NCBI GenBank assembly: GCA_946811695.1
Contig: OX328123.1
Span: 36,631,660-36,695,659, forward strand
DNA length: 64,000 bases
Reading direction: 5' to 3'
Source of the DNA: Gonocerus acuteangulatus
Lineage: Eukaryota; Arthropoda; Insecta; Hemiptera; Coreidae
Shown here one piece after another: positions 10,257 through 19,468 of the stretch (its first letter is position 1; each line of letters opens with the position of its first letter). Below the pieces are notes generated by a model. It was not told the origin of the DNA and made no database searches. It worked only from the letters and a program-made list of their open reading frames with translations. The translations under genes were made by a program, and so were the position numbers.

Positions 10257-11315
10257 TTAATAATTAATAAGAAACCTCTTACTTGCAAATGGGTATACAG
10301 GAAGAAAACCACTGATAAAGGTGAGAAAGAAAAGGCTCGATTAGTTGTCAGGGGCTTTGAACAGAAGCCAGGGGTTGACTTCAAAGAAACTTTTAGTCCT
10401 GTTGCTAGTTATATTAGTATCTGTCTGATATTGGCTATTGCTGCAAAAGAAAACTTAAATGTTTTCCAATTTGATGTAAAAACTGCTTTTTTGAATGGGG
10501 ACTTATCAGAGGAACTCTACATGGAACAGCCTGAGGGTTTTCATGATGGTACTGCCCGAGTTTGTAAATTATTAAAAAGTCTATATGGACTTAAACAAGC
10601 TCCGAAAAATTGGAACATTAAATTTACTAGTTTTCTAAAAGAAGAAGGGTTCAGCTCTCTTGAAGCAGATCCCTGTGTGTTTGTTAAATTTAATCCAAAT
10701 TTACTAATTGTGACATTATATGTAGATGATGGTTTGATTGTGGGTGCTTCAAAATCTGAAATTGATTATTTACTAATAAAATTAAATAAAAAATTTAAAG
10801 TCACATATGGGTTAGCAAAAATATATTTAGGTATAAACATTAAAATTGAAAATAATAATATTATATTAAATCAGATTAGTTATATTGATAAAGTACTTGC
10901 TAAATTTAAAATGAAGGATTGTATTCCTGTTAAAACTCCTATGATTCCTAATTATGATGATACTGCAACTGACAGTGCAGTGAACAAACCTTTTAGGGAA
11001 GCTATTGGTAGTCTTTTGTATCTATCAAATGTAACTAGGCCCGACATAGCTTATTCTGTAAATTACCTAAGTAGATTCATAGAAAAACCACTAATTAAAC
11101 ATTGGAATCAGTTAAAAAGAATCTTTAGATATTTGAAAGGTACTAGGAATTTAGGGTTGTCTTATTGTAAGAATGGTGATCTGGAAGTTTTCACTGATGC
11201 AGATTTTGCAGGAGAAAGGGCAACCAGTAAGTCTACAAGTGGTTATGTAGTAATGTTATCAGGAGCTGCTGTAGCTTGGGGTTCTAGAAGGCAAAGCCAG
11301 ATAGCTCACTGCTGA
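10257..11315 (+). CDS. Copia reverse transcriptase and RNase H start
   Basis: Same frame as the preceding segment after the double TAA. Motifs: KKPLTCKWVYRKKTTDKGEK (the usual KARLV follows), QFDVKTAFLNGDL, QAPKNWN, and the catalytic LYVDDGLIVG with both aspartates (YVDD at 10718-10729). The palm-to-connection motif RPDIAYSVNYLSRF and the RNase H opening EVFTDADFAG follow. The frame breaks near 11305: after SRRQSQIA the expected continuation ADSEFVSACEG is in the next frame, so a small deletion of one or a few bases has occurred. Confidence 0.9.
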   Translation, partial: LIINKKPLTCKWVYRKKTTDKGEKEKARLVVRGFEQKPGVDFKETFSPVASYISICLILAIAAKENLNVFQFDVKTAFLNGDLSEELYMEQPEGFHDGTARVCKLLKSLYGLKQAPKNWNIKFTSFLKEEGFSSLEADPCVFVKFNPNLLIVTLYVDDGLIVGASKSEIDYLLIKLNKKFKVTYGLAKIYLGINIKIENNNIILNQISYIDKVLAKFKMKDCIPVKTPMIPNYDDTATDSAVNKPFREAIGSLLYLSNVTRPDIAYSVNYLSRFIEKPLIKHWNQLKRIFRYLKGTRNLGLSYCKNGDLEVFTDADFAGERATSKSTSGYVVMLSGAAVAWGSRRQSQIAHC

Positions 11316-11646
11316 CTCAGAGTTTGTTTCGGCTTGTGAAGGTATTAAAGAAACATTGTGGATTAATCATATGCTTTTAGAACTTAAGATGTGTCATAAC
11401 TCAACACCATTGTATGTTGATAACAAGAGTGCTATTCACATAATTAACAGAGATAATGGGAAAATATTGAACCGTACTAAACATGTTAGAGTTAAGTATC
11501 ATTATGTAATTGATAATATAGTAAATAATTTTTCATTACAACATGTATCTTCGGATCAACAAATTGCTGATATATTCACAAAGCCTCTTGTACAAGTAAA
11601 ATTTGTTAAATTTAGAGAAATGTTAGGACTAAACCATTTATGTTGA
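11311..11646 (+). CDS. Copia RNase H, C-terminal part
   Basis: After the frameshift the frame reads ADSEFVSACEGIKETLW, LYVDNKSAIHI (RNase H aspartate block), HVRVKYHYVID and DIFTKPL, the conserved end of Copia polyproteins, and stops at 11646. About 120 bp of AT-rich 3' UTR with a (TA)n run at 11700-11720 separates it from the polypurine tract. Confidence 0.88.
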   Translation, partial: ADSEFVSACEGIKETLWINHMLLELKMCHNSTPLYVDNKSAIHIINRDNGKILNRTKHVRVKYHYVIDNIVNNFSLQHVSSDQQIADIFTKPLVQVKFVKFREMLGLNHLC

Positions 11647-11767
11647 GAAATATGTATGTATGTACTATTTTTTGTTTTTGTGTGTATTATTTAATTGTGT
11701 ATATATATATATATATATTTTTTCTATCAGTTTTGTATCTTTGATAGGCATAATATTTAAGGAGGAG

Positions 11768-13188
11768 TGTTGAATGTAAATATTATTTATATTTCTGTCT
11801 GTATCGATACTATATTGCTAGGTGTGGTCAGGCGCTCCCCACCCCTTTTAGCACTTTCCTCCGAAGGAAAGTAGCTATTGAGGTTGGACTCATGACGGAA
11901 TTTTTGAAAAATTTCTTCAAATCTTTATCGATCCTACCTAATAGACACCGAAAATGACCCCCGTTAAAATTTATATATATCTATATATATATATATATAT
12001 GCATATATATATATACATATATATGTGTCTGTTAACACGATAGCGGCCAGAGTTTTTGTTTTTTCGTCACGAAACTTGGTATATAGCATTCAATTAGCAA
12101 ACGATTGAACGAGTTCGTTAACCACCAAAGTCGGTCCACCGGAAGGGGGGGTTTACCCCGAACCCAAAACACTAATTTGACTATGTCAGCCGTAATATTT
12201 GTTATATTTCAACGAAACTTGCTATTCGTAGTGGTAATATAGAGAGAAAAGTGAGATATAAAAATGAACTAAATCGGTTCATTAGAAGGGGGGGTTTACT
12301 CCGGACCCACAATACCAATTCGCCACTACCAACCGTGATTTTTGGTATATTTCAACGGAACTCGGTATTCGTAGTGGTAATCCACAGGTAAATAACTGTT
12401 GTAAAAATAAACTAAATCGGTTCATTAGGAGGGGGGGTTTACTCCGGACCCACAATACCAATTCGCCACTACCAGCAGTGATTTTTGGTATATTTCGACG
12501 AAACTCGGCATTCGTAGTGGTAATCTACAGGTAAATATGTGTTGTAAAAATAAACTAAATCGGTTCATTAGAAGGGGGGGTTTACTCCTGACCCAAATTC
12601 TTAATATACTCATACCGGTCGTAATTTCTGCTGTATTGTAACGAAACGCGGTATACGTCGTGGGTAACTCATGAGAAAGAAGTGTTGTAGAAATGAGCTG
12701 AATCGGTCAATCGGAAAGCGGGGGTTTAATTTGTAATATATTTCAATAGAAAAGCCCGTCAGACGTAGGTTCACAAAGCCGCCGCAAGGAGCGCTTTCTA
12801 CCACTAGAGTGACTGTATCCTGTTCCTGCGTTAGATCAAAATACGATAATATGAGGTTTTTTGTATTTATTACGAAGTGTAATAGGTACCATGTGTAAAC
12901 ATAACTCTGGAAGCAAATTATTAATTGATCAGTTACTCATTACAAATTTAAAAGAGAACTATTCATGTTTTTATTTTATTTATGTAGGATATTTTAAGCA
13001 AATTGTTCTGGAAAGCAATCTACACTACCCAAATTCTGAGGAAAGTGCTTAGTTATGCAGCTCCTGCGTGACGGACTTTTTTTCTTACCTGTAAGCTCCC
13101 TACCAGTGCAGAGTCTTGAACCATACATGATCTGTATTCATCTGCATAGTAAAGTGCTTATTCCTATAAATACTTACCTTTTTTAACA
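11768..13188 (+). repeat. Copia 3' LTR split by an HL1 element
   Basis: LTR sequence at 11768-11849 and about 13080-13188. Before the insertion it differs from the 5' LTR at one base in the first 44. The HL1 copy lies inside the T8 run seen in the 5' LTR. Confidence 0.9.
11850..13076 (-). mobile_element. HL1 element inserted in the Copia LTR
   Basis: 1.23 kb. End A at left: AGCACTTTCCT CCG AAGGAAAGTAGCT, a hairpin. (TA)n lies near 11970-12025. Then comes a block shared by HL1 and HL2 (TGTCTGTTAACACG...GAGTTCGTTAACCACC) and four to five tandem units of about 134 bp (12140-12720) each carrying a G7 run and ACCCACAATACC. A unique end region follows, and end B at right is GCAGCTCCTGCGTGACGGAC. 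The subterminal inverted repeat is AGCACTTTCCTC (left) and GAGGAAAGTGCT (13038-13049). It lies between T runs with no clear target duplication. No coding capacity. Confidence 0.85.
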
Positions 13189-13192
13189 GTGT

Positions 13193-13787
13193 CACTATCC
13201 GGGCCTAGAGATTCTGAATAATTCGAGTCCGCCTGGTCTAGGGACTTCGTAGGAGTACTGAGCCAGCGGTGATCAGTGTGCTCGCTTTGCAGCTCATTCT
13301 CAGACTGATGGCTTACCTTCGCTGCCTGGTCTTCTTGTCGGTGATCTGCTGGCGGTAACTGTACCATGGTGTCACAATTGCTGTTCTGCTGTTCAGTCTC
13401 CATAGTTAGTTGTTTCAACTCCGTAAGAGGCTGCTTGATGACTTTAGGTGGCTGGCTAATCTCGGTAGACAGCTGGTCGGTCTCTGTAGATGGCTGCTCA
13501 GTCTGTGAAGTTGGCTGCTCAGTCTGTGTAGGTAGCTGCTCAGTCTGTCTAGTTGGCTGCTCAGTCTGTGAAGTTGGCTGCTCAGTCTGTGAAGTTGGCT
13601 GCTCAGCCTGTGTAGTTGGCAGCTTAGTCTGTGTAGTTGGCAGCTCAGTCTGTGTAGTTGGCTGCTCAGTGTGTGTAGTTGGCTGCTCAGTCTGTATAGT
13701 TGGCTGCTGAGTCTGTGTAGTTGGCTGCTCAACAATCGTGAAATGCTGTTCCCTCTCTGTAGTCGGCCTCTCGATGTTTGTGATCAT
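13193..13787 (-). pseudogene. Second ORF of the Gypsy-like element, low-complexity TQTEQPT repeats
   Basis: Starts MITNIERPTTEREQ at 13787. It continues with about a dozen imperfect copies of a 7-residue unit T-Q-T-E-Q-P-T, then a less repetitive acidic and polar tail (SESLGPDSDT) at the Copia target duplication. On the far side of Copia the frame runs on to a stop near 6808. Between the gag stop (13840) and this ATG the same frame is open except for one TAG, so gag and this ORF may once have been one polyprotein read through a frameshift. The product has no recognised domain; it could be a disordered gag extension. Remaining uncertainty: the frame may be open mainly because the repeat unit is 21 bp. 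Confidence 0.55.
13470..13732 (-). repeat. 21-bp coding minisatellite
   Basis: About 12 tandem copies of a 21-bp unit (plus-strand core GGCTGCTCAGTCTGTGTAGTT) with scattered substitutions. Because 21 is a multiple of three, copy number changes keep the reading frame. Confidence 0.9.
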
Positions 13788-13839
13788 TTGCTCGGAGGCA
13801 GAAGTCGGCTACTTGGGGTCTGTAGTCAGCCCCTCGGGC

Positions 13840-14508
13840 TCATAACTCCGTTGCAAAATTTGCTGAAGTTGGCTGGGTTATTAATCTGCGATCTTCCGAG
13901 ACATCTGTAGATGTAGATCTATGGGTTATTCGCACGGCTCTGGGTAGGGGTTCCATCTGATGTAGGTCCGGTCGGGGCTGGAGGACGGCTAAGCATGATG
14001 GGGGTTGGGCGATTGCCGCGATTATGTCCGTAGTGGCCGTGAGGATTTCGATGTCGGTCGATGGGTGGGCGGCCAGGAGTTCTTGTATTCTCTGGGGAAG
14101 GGCTTTGAGCCAGACCGATGTGAGAGCCTCCGTGGTTACTAGTTGTCCCCCGAGCCATTTCATGCGCCTGTAGAGCTGTGAGGGGGTCTCATCGCCGAGA
14201 TCAGAGTCAAGCAGTTTCTGCATTTTGACCGCCGGTGGGTCGGCATATACGGAGAGAAGTCTGTTCTTGAGGTCCGAGTAAGGGTCAGCTGATGAGGTGT
14301 TGATGATATCTGTCACATGTTCGAATACATCCAGGTCCAAGCTCCCTACCACCGTGGAGAATTTGCTTGAAGAGGTCGTTATATTGGAGAACTGGAGGAT
14401 CCACTCGGCTTGCCTAAACCATAGTTCCGGTGCATTTTTGTAGAATGATGGCAGTTTAGGTGAGGCTGAGCCTGCTGCTTCAATGCCTAGCTGTGCGTCT
14501 GAGGGCAT
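13840..14508 (-). CDS. Gag-like capsid protein of the Gypsy-like element
   Basis: 222 residues starting MPSDAQLGIEAAGS. Residues 27-38, PELWFRQAEWIL, and the following region are the typical start of a Gypsy capsid domain. Further on, PSQLYRRMKWLGG (about 110-122) and VWLKALPQRIQELLAAH match the family pattern for the C-terminal capsid half. There is no CCHC knuckle before the stop at 13840, so nucleocapsid is absent or lies in a lost frame. It sits 30 bases downstream of the 5' LTR and PBS, the expected gag position, and no pol follows. Confidence 0.8.
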   Translation of the reverse strand: MPSDAQLGIEAAGSASPKLPSFYKNAPELWFRQAEWILQFSNITTSSSKFSTVVGSLDLDVFEHVTDIINTSSADPYSDLKNRLLSVYADPPAVKMQKLLDSDLGDETPSQLYRRMKWLGGQLVTTEALTSVWLKALPQRIQELLAAHPSTDIEILTATTDIIAAIAQPPSCLAVLQPRPDLHQMEPLPRAVRITHRSTSTDVSEDRRLITQPTSANFATEL

Positions 14509-15853
14509 TTTGTTTGGTGCGTGTTCGGGGTCACCACTTGTAGCGGATGGGTGACCCTACTAAAGGTAGGGTAGGAAGGATGTGTCGGGAGAAGGTAGCC
14601 AGGTAAGTACTGTGTCCCGGTTAAGGGCGCTTCCTTGAACCTGGGGTACACCGTCTAGGTACTAGGCGTTAGCTGTTCCACTGAGTCGGGGAGAAGGTGT
14701 TCGGTACTGAGCCGTAGCCGTTCCTCGAAGTAGGACTGAGAGGGGGTAAGGAAGTAAATGAATAAACCAGGTATTGACTAGAGTTGGGGGAAGTAGGAGT
14801 CGGGAGTGTAATGACTGGAGGCTGGCTTGACCACTGGGTACATCGAGACGGCGGCTTCGTACTTTGTCCAGAGAGAGATCGAGAGAGAGGTCGAGCAGTT
14901 AGCTAGGTCCTTGGTCCTGAGTGCATGGCTGGAGGCTGGTCCTGAGAGAGCTTGAGTGTTCTGAGAGAGCTGGAGTGTCCTGGAGAGAGCGCCGGATCGG
15001 AATGCCTTCAGGCTTTTTTTTTTTTTTTTTTTTTTTCCTAACCCAATAAAACGAGCGAAAAACAAAAAAGAAAATAAAAGAAGAAAAAGAAAAACTGCGC
15101 AAGTGCAACTGCAATGAGATTAAACACTGCGGGGAGGAAAAAGAGACAGGACTGCCTTATGTTGTGCGTGGCACATTTGAAGGCTGGTAAAAATAAGTAA
15201 TTGTTGTTATAAAAAACCAGTCGCCACTGGTGGTGGGCTTTAGACTGAACGACTGGGAAATCGTTAGTATTGTCGCAAAATGGATAGATGAAATAAGATA
15301 AGTTAAAAGGGACAGTGAGAGGGGAGGGGGAAAACTAAAGATAGAGGACAGTGTAGACCTATGAACTAATGCCTAAACTAATCTAAAAACTAATGAATCC
15401 TAAATAGGAGTGAGAGCGCAGGGCGTCGTGGAGGGTGACCAGAGATTCGTTGATTCGTAGATAGGACATCCAGCTCAACAAGGCGTAGTAGGCTACTCGA
15501 GCAAACATTTACTGTAGTATGCTACTTGATACCACTTAGATCAAAAATTTACTGAAGCTAACCAGGATAAGTGGTATCGTTTGTCGTGAGGATAGATAGC
15601 GGGGCAAGAAATAGAGACAGTCGGAGAGGAGATTTAGATTGAAACTAGGTGGCAAGAGTTGAGTTTTGTGTTGTGTGGTGTAGTGTGATGCTGTGATAGG
15701 AGAGAGACACAGAATAGTGAGAGAGTAGTCGAGAAAGAGGTGAGGGCGATAACAACACAGGTGTCATGTGGGAGTTGAGAGGATGGAGGCTGGTAGCTAT
15801 AGACGTCTTGAAGACGGACGGCTGACTTGGTCCCCTGCCATCTATCAGGCCGG

Positions 15854-18106
15854 CTAGGGGGGGTGATTGAATGATGGGCTATTGAATAAGGGGTTTTGCA
15901 AATGCTGGATTGAGTCGAAGAACTTAACGTGTCTTCGTTTGATAAAGGAGGTAATCCTCGGGAGTTCAAGAGTGTCGTGAAGCTGATCAGATTTTTCTTT
16001 ATGAAGGGAGGTGTGTCGAACAGCGTTCCTAAGGACTTTGTTTTGAAAGGATTGTAGCTTTTTAAAGGTGGTAGCTGTGAGGTATCGGTACAGGGGAGCA
16101 GCGTATAGGAGGGCAGGGTGGAGGACTCCTTTATAAATGAGTAGTTTAAGTCTCAGAGAGAGGGTAGGGGAGGTCAGAAAGTGTTTCAGTGAGTGGTATC
16201 TCTTATTGACCATACCAAGCTTCTTCTGAAAGTGGGCGGTGAATGACATTTGTCTGCCCAGGCGAACACCCAGGTACACTACTCTATTGGAAATGGGGTT
16301 TCGAGTTCCGTCGATTTGGAAGCTCATAGGGAGGGTCTTCTTACCTCTCTGGAATGGGAAGATAAGAGCGTCAGTCTTACTGGGGTTGACTGATATGTTT
16401 ATGGCACTGAGTTGCGATGAGATAGCCTGTGCGGCTTTCTCTGTGTGCTCCTGTGATCTTTTCGGGTTTATTGAGGTACCAAAAATGGCGATGTCGTCCG
16501 CGTAAGCGGCAATTTGGACGTGAGGATATCTCTGGCCGACAATGTCACCAGTATATATACAGAAGAGTGTGGGCGAAAGAACAGATCCCTGCGGGACACC
16601 GCAGGGGGAGGCAAGTGACTCAGAGGGGCTCGTTCCGACTCGAACTGAGAAGGTCCGATCTTTGAGATAGGATTGTAAAATGTTGAATAATTGCTCAGGG
16701 CAGTTGTGCCTCTTAAGCTTGTGCAAAAGGATGCCGTGATCGACGGAATCGAATGCTTTTGTGCAGTCGATTGAGATTAGGGAGGTACAGTGATTTTTTT
16801 GGAAGTTTTTAACAATTTGGGACTGGAGCCGTGCGAGGGAGTGCTCGGTACTAAGACCCGATCTGAAACCTGCCTGTTCTGGGGGTTGAGATTCTCATCC
16901 TCGCAGAAGTCGTTAAGATATTTGAGAAGTACCTTCTCGAATATCTTGGACATATGAGGCAGGAGACTATTGGGCCTATAGTGCTCGGGCTGGTGGCCGG
17001 ACTTGGCGGGTTTGAGGAGGGGGAAAACTATGGCGTGCTTCCAGTCCTGTGGGAAGTGACTAAGTCTGAGACAGGAGTTGAAGAGGTGCGCAAGGTAGGA
17101 TAAGGCCTTACGTGGTAACTGGCGCAGGAGTACATACTGTACTTTGTCCAGACCAGGGGATTTATTACCCTTGGTGCGTCTGAGGATGGCTTTGAGCTGT
17201 CTCGGTGAGACGAACATGAAGTTGTCTTCATGCGTCATATGAGGTGGCGGGTTGCTCTCGGCGGCGCGGGCGTTAGAGTCCGCGGCAAGGTGGGTCGCAA
17301 TGACCTCAGCTTGTTCCGTTTCATCGAGCAGTGTACCCTGGGTTTGGAGTCGGACTGAGTTCCGCTTTTTGGAAACACTAGTCTTCACCAATTTCCAGAA
17401 CTTACTGTGGTCGCCATGAGTGCTCACAAGCGTATCATGCCAAATAGACGTTTTCCACTGCCTCATGAGGGAACGGATTTGGGTGGTCAGGGAATTGATG
17501 ACCGGTTTGAGAAGTGGGTTTCTGGTTCGGTACCAATTGTTGGTCAGGTTGTGTCGGGACTGGATAAGGGCCAGGATGTGCTTGGGCGGAACTCGTAGGT
17601 TAGGGGGGGGGGGCTGGGGCGAACTTTGGTATAGACAGGTCTGCTGCGTCTGTGATTTTTAGTGTGAAGGTCCTAATGGACTCTTCCAGGGTCTGAGTAT
17701 CACTGATGGCTGTGAACTCCGGGGTAAGCTCGTGCATGAGGGACTGGAATTCCTTCCAGTTTGCCTTATGGAACGAGTAGTTGGTCTTCTTAGGGCGGGG
17801 TACCTTTCCGAACAATTCGTAAAGAACTGGTCGGTGGTCTGAGGTGAGAAAGTCCAGTCCGGAACATCTACTCACAATGTGTGGTATCTGGGCTAGGAGG
17901 AGGTCCAGTGTAGACACTGTTTCGGGCGAGTTTACATTAGCTATTGCTTGCCTATAGGTGGGGGCATTTGGGTGTATGACCGTGAAACGAGTTTTCGTTA
18001 TCACGGAACCCGAGGGCGTGCTCCGAGCGTTGTTCCAAGCGGGGTGTTTGGCGTTCAGATCACCTATTATCATGTGTCGCTTGTCTAGCTGTGCGGTGGC
18101 TAGCAA
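15854..18106 (-). pseudogene. LINE 2 ORF2: endonuclease and reverse transcriptase
   Basis: The endonuclease continues at 18106: RHMIIGDLNAKHPAWNN (the GDLNAKH catalytic block), STLDLLLAQIPH and TSDHRPVLYEL. The RT half follows at 17466-15854 in two frames: NKSPGLDKVQYVLL, EHYRPNSLLPHMSKIFEK, then a frameshift near 16880, then GVPQGSVLSPTLF and AAYADDIAIFGTS with the catalytic YADD intact. RRHVKFFDSIQHLQNPLF marks the usual C-terminal region. RPNS replaces the usual RPIS in an RT block. At least two frameshifts make it nonfunctional. Confidence 0.8.
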
Positions 18107-18672
18107 GTCATTAAAGTGTGGGAGCCACGGCGATAGAGGCCAGTGATGGTGAAAGTCTGCTTATTCAGTTTGACTTTTATCGTGACGACACTGTATTGGG
18201 GGTCTGGGGCGAGGAACGGTTCAAGAACCGTGAAAGGTGTGCCATATTTAATCAATATGGCTACCCCTCCGGCATTTGCAGTCGGAGGAATGTCGTCACG
18301 AACGGTCACATACCCTAGCATGTGAAATCTTTGGTCTTGTTTGTGCCCTACTTGTTGGCACCTCAAGCAGGTGGGCAGAGCCCTGCCGGTAGTAAATGGC
18401 TTGTGCCGGACAACAATATGAAGTGGGGTGGGCTTTTTGGAAATCTTTTTAGATTTCTTAGTGGTTAAGTGTTGACTCCAGCTGGCGGGGTCATCCTCGT
18501 AGAGGCTACGTTTAGCTGGAGGGGGGTTTGCTACTATCTCCATAAGGGAGGGGTTACCACTGCCGAGAGATTGCCCGGTAGGGAGGACGGGTGTGGTAGA
18601 AGAGTGGTCCTTAAAAGGGCCGTTAGGTACACGCTGGGTTTTAGCCATCGTGCACGAGGGGGAAAAACCCAA
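18100..18672 (-). pseudogene. LINE 2 ORF1 fused to endonuclease by deletion
   Basis: Begins MGFSPSCTMAKTQRVPNGPF with a Pro/Ser-rich and basic N-terminal part. At CLRCQQVGHKQ the first half of a CCHC knuckle appears, and the sequence then jumps directly into an endonuclease segment (VTVRDDIPPTANAGGVAIL, then SVVTIKVKLN and ITGLYRRG). In LINEs 1 and 4 the three knuckles, the ORF1 tail and the ORF2 start lie between these parts, so about 0.7-1 kb is missing. Confidence 0.7.
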
Positions 18673-19163
18673 AGTGGGGAGAGAGTGAGCAGGACAATGG
18701 GCTCGCAGGCCGCACCACCGGCACTGCGAGTTGGTCTTACGACCCGGCTGAACCCCTTACCAATTCCCTTCAACCCCCGTAGGTTGCGGCTTGGTTAGAG
18801 ATCCAGGAGGAAAATACTGCTACTCTCTTCTTGGTCGCTTCACAGCCGCTTCAGTTCCGAAGAACTTACTGTCCGAGCTCTGGTGCTCGGGGGCTGACTT
18901 GTGTCTGGGCGTCTCTGCACTGCAACTGTTCCAAGTCCAAGCGGTGGGAGAGATCCTTCCTGGTCTGCTGCTGGTTGAAGACTGAAGTTGTTGAACTTTT
19001 TGCCTTCTGGCCAGCAGGAACGCCCCTATTCATAGGCCGAGGTCGGGGTGCCTCGGTCAAAGTCGGGAGAGCTCGGCCAAGCGCTCGTTCCTATTGGCTG
19101 GCCCGGATGCTTCTCATTGGTCCACCAGTGGTCGCTTGTCCAATCATTACATCTCCACAAATG

Positions 19164-19286
19164 TTACAAAGTCAACTAAACCTTTAAAAGAAACCTCATA
19201 CAACATAACTATGACCTACCAAGTTTCATTTAGAAATTCCAACAACTCTAGGAGGAAAAGGGGGTGGACACGTATGCTGGGACACC

Positions 19287-19289
<3 letters not shown>
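19164..19289 (-). repeat. Fragment of a CAGGGTG-terminus element
   Basis: Ends on the right in GGGACACCCTG followed by (TA)n, the same terminus as the long inverted-repeat element ending at 36301. The matching far end is not seen. This is the host sequence into which the Gypsy-like element inserted. Confidence 0.45.
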
Positions 19290-19333
<44 letters not shown>

Positions 19334-19468
19334 AATTTGAACCACCGTTATTTTAGGTCTCTAGGGGTTCTGAAACGCAAAACTTTCTAGTCGGCACTTC
19401 CGGATTGTTTCATGAGATCAACCTTATAAGCGGGGTTCCTCCCTATGAAGGGAGGGAGGAACCGCGCT
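19290..19468 (+). repeat. HL2 end A fragment with (TA)n
   Basis: (TA)n at 19290-19331, then the conserved HL2 end region in reverse (ACCACCGTTATTTT, GCACTTCCGGATTG), ending GGAACCGCGCT at 19468 with the terminal hairpin. The body and end B are missing; a CAGGGTG element abuts the TA tract. Confidence 0.75.

Larger units (their letters stand above)
6876..13188 (+). mobile_element. Copia-type LTR retrotransposon, nearly complete
   Basis: LTRs at 6876-7686 and 11768-13188 begin TGTTGAATG and end (G/A)ACA. The flanks carry a perfect 5-bp target duplication, GTGTC, at 6871-6875 and 13189-13193. The PBS directly after the 5' LTR, GGTTATGGGCCCAG at 7687, is the half-tRNA initiator-Met type known from Drosophila copia. 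A purine tract AAGGAGGAG precedes the 3' LTR. One gag-pol frame runs from 7824 to about 11300 and continues after a frameshift to 11646, in Copia order: gag, protease, integrase, RT, RNase H. The 5' LTR carries a solo LTR and the 3' LTR an HL1 copy. Confidence 0.93.
15014..19010 (-). mobile_element. LINE 2, Jockey-like, in the 5' LTR
   Basis: A 4.0-kb minus-strand LINE with poly(A) (T run 15014-15036). It is flanked by TGCCTTCAGGC at 15003-15013 and TGCCTTCTGGC at 19011-19021 (one mismatch). Its proteins are related to LINE 1 but only about half identical in the RT region, so it is a different family. The 3' UTR spans about 15037-15850. It carries an internal deletion that fuses the ORF1 zinc-knuckle region to the endonuclease, plus frameshifts in ORF2. 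Confidence 0.85.
1498..19159 (-). mobile_element. Gypsy-like LTR retrotransposon, gag-only, with nested insertions
   Basis: Bounded by two LTR copies, 1498-6294 and 14539-19159, each starting TGTGGAG and ending CCGCTACA on the minus strand. The flanks carry a perfect 4-bp target duplication, AATG, at 1494-1497 and 19160-19163. The 5' LTR is followed by AGTGGTGACCCCGAACACG, a typical Gypsy primer-binding-site context, and then by a gag ORF. The internal part without insertions is only about 1.9 kb and has no protease, RT or integrase, so the element was non-autonomous or lost pol. A G10 tract at 6299-6308 (minus) just upstream of the 3' LTR is a polypurine-tract candidate. A Copia element splits the second ORF and a LINE sits in each LTR. 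Confidence 0.85.
14539..19159 (-). repeat. Gypsy-like 5' LTR, split by a LINE
   Basis: LTR parts at 14539-15013 and 19011-19159, about 615 bp in total, closely matching the 3' LTR. It ends CCGCTACA (minus strand) directly before the PBS and gag. Confidence 0.85.

Noticed and set aside
13470..13732. CRISPR-like array
   Set aside because: The repeats are contiguous with no spacers, and the organism is eukaryotic.
13366..13910. Cys/Val-rich and Ser/Leu-rich ORFs over the 21-bp minisatellite
   Set aside because: Other-frame and antisense readings of the same repeat; only the TQTEQPT frame connects logically to the Gypsy-like element.
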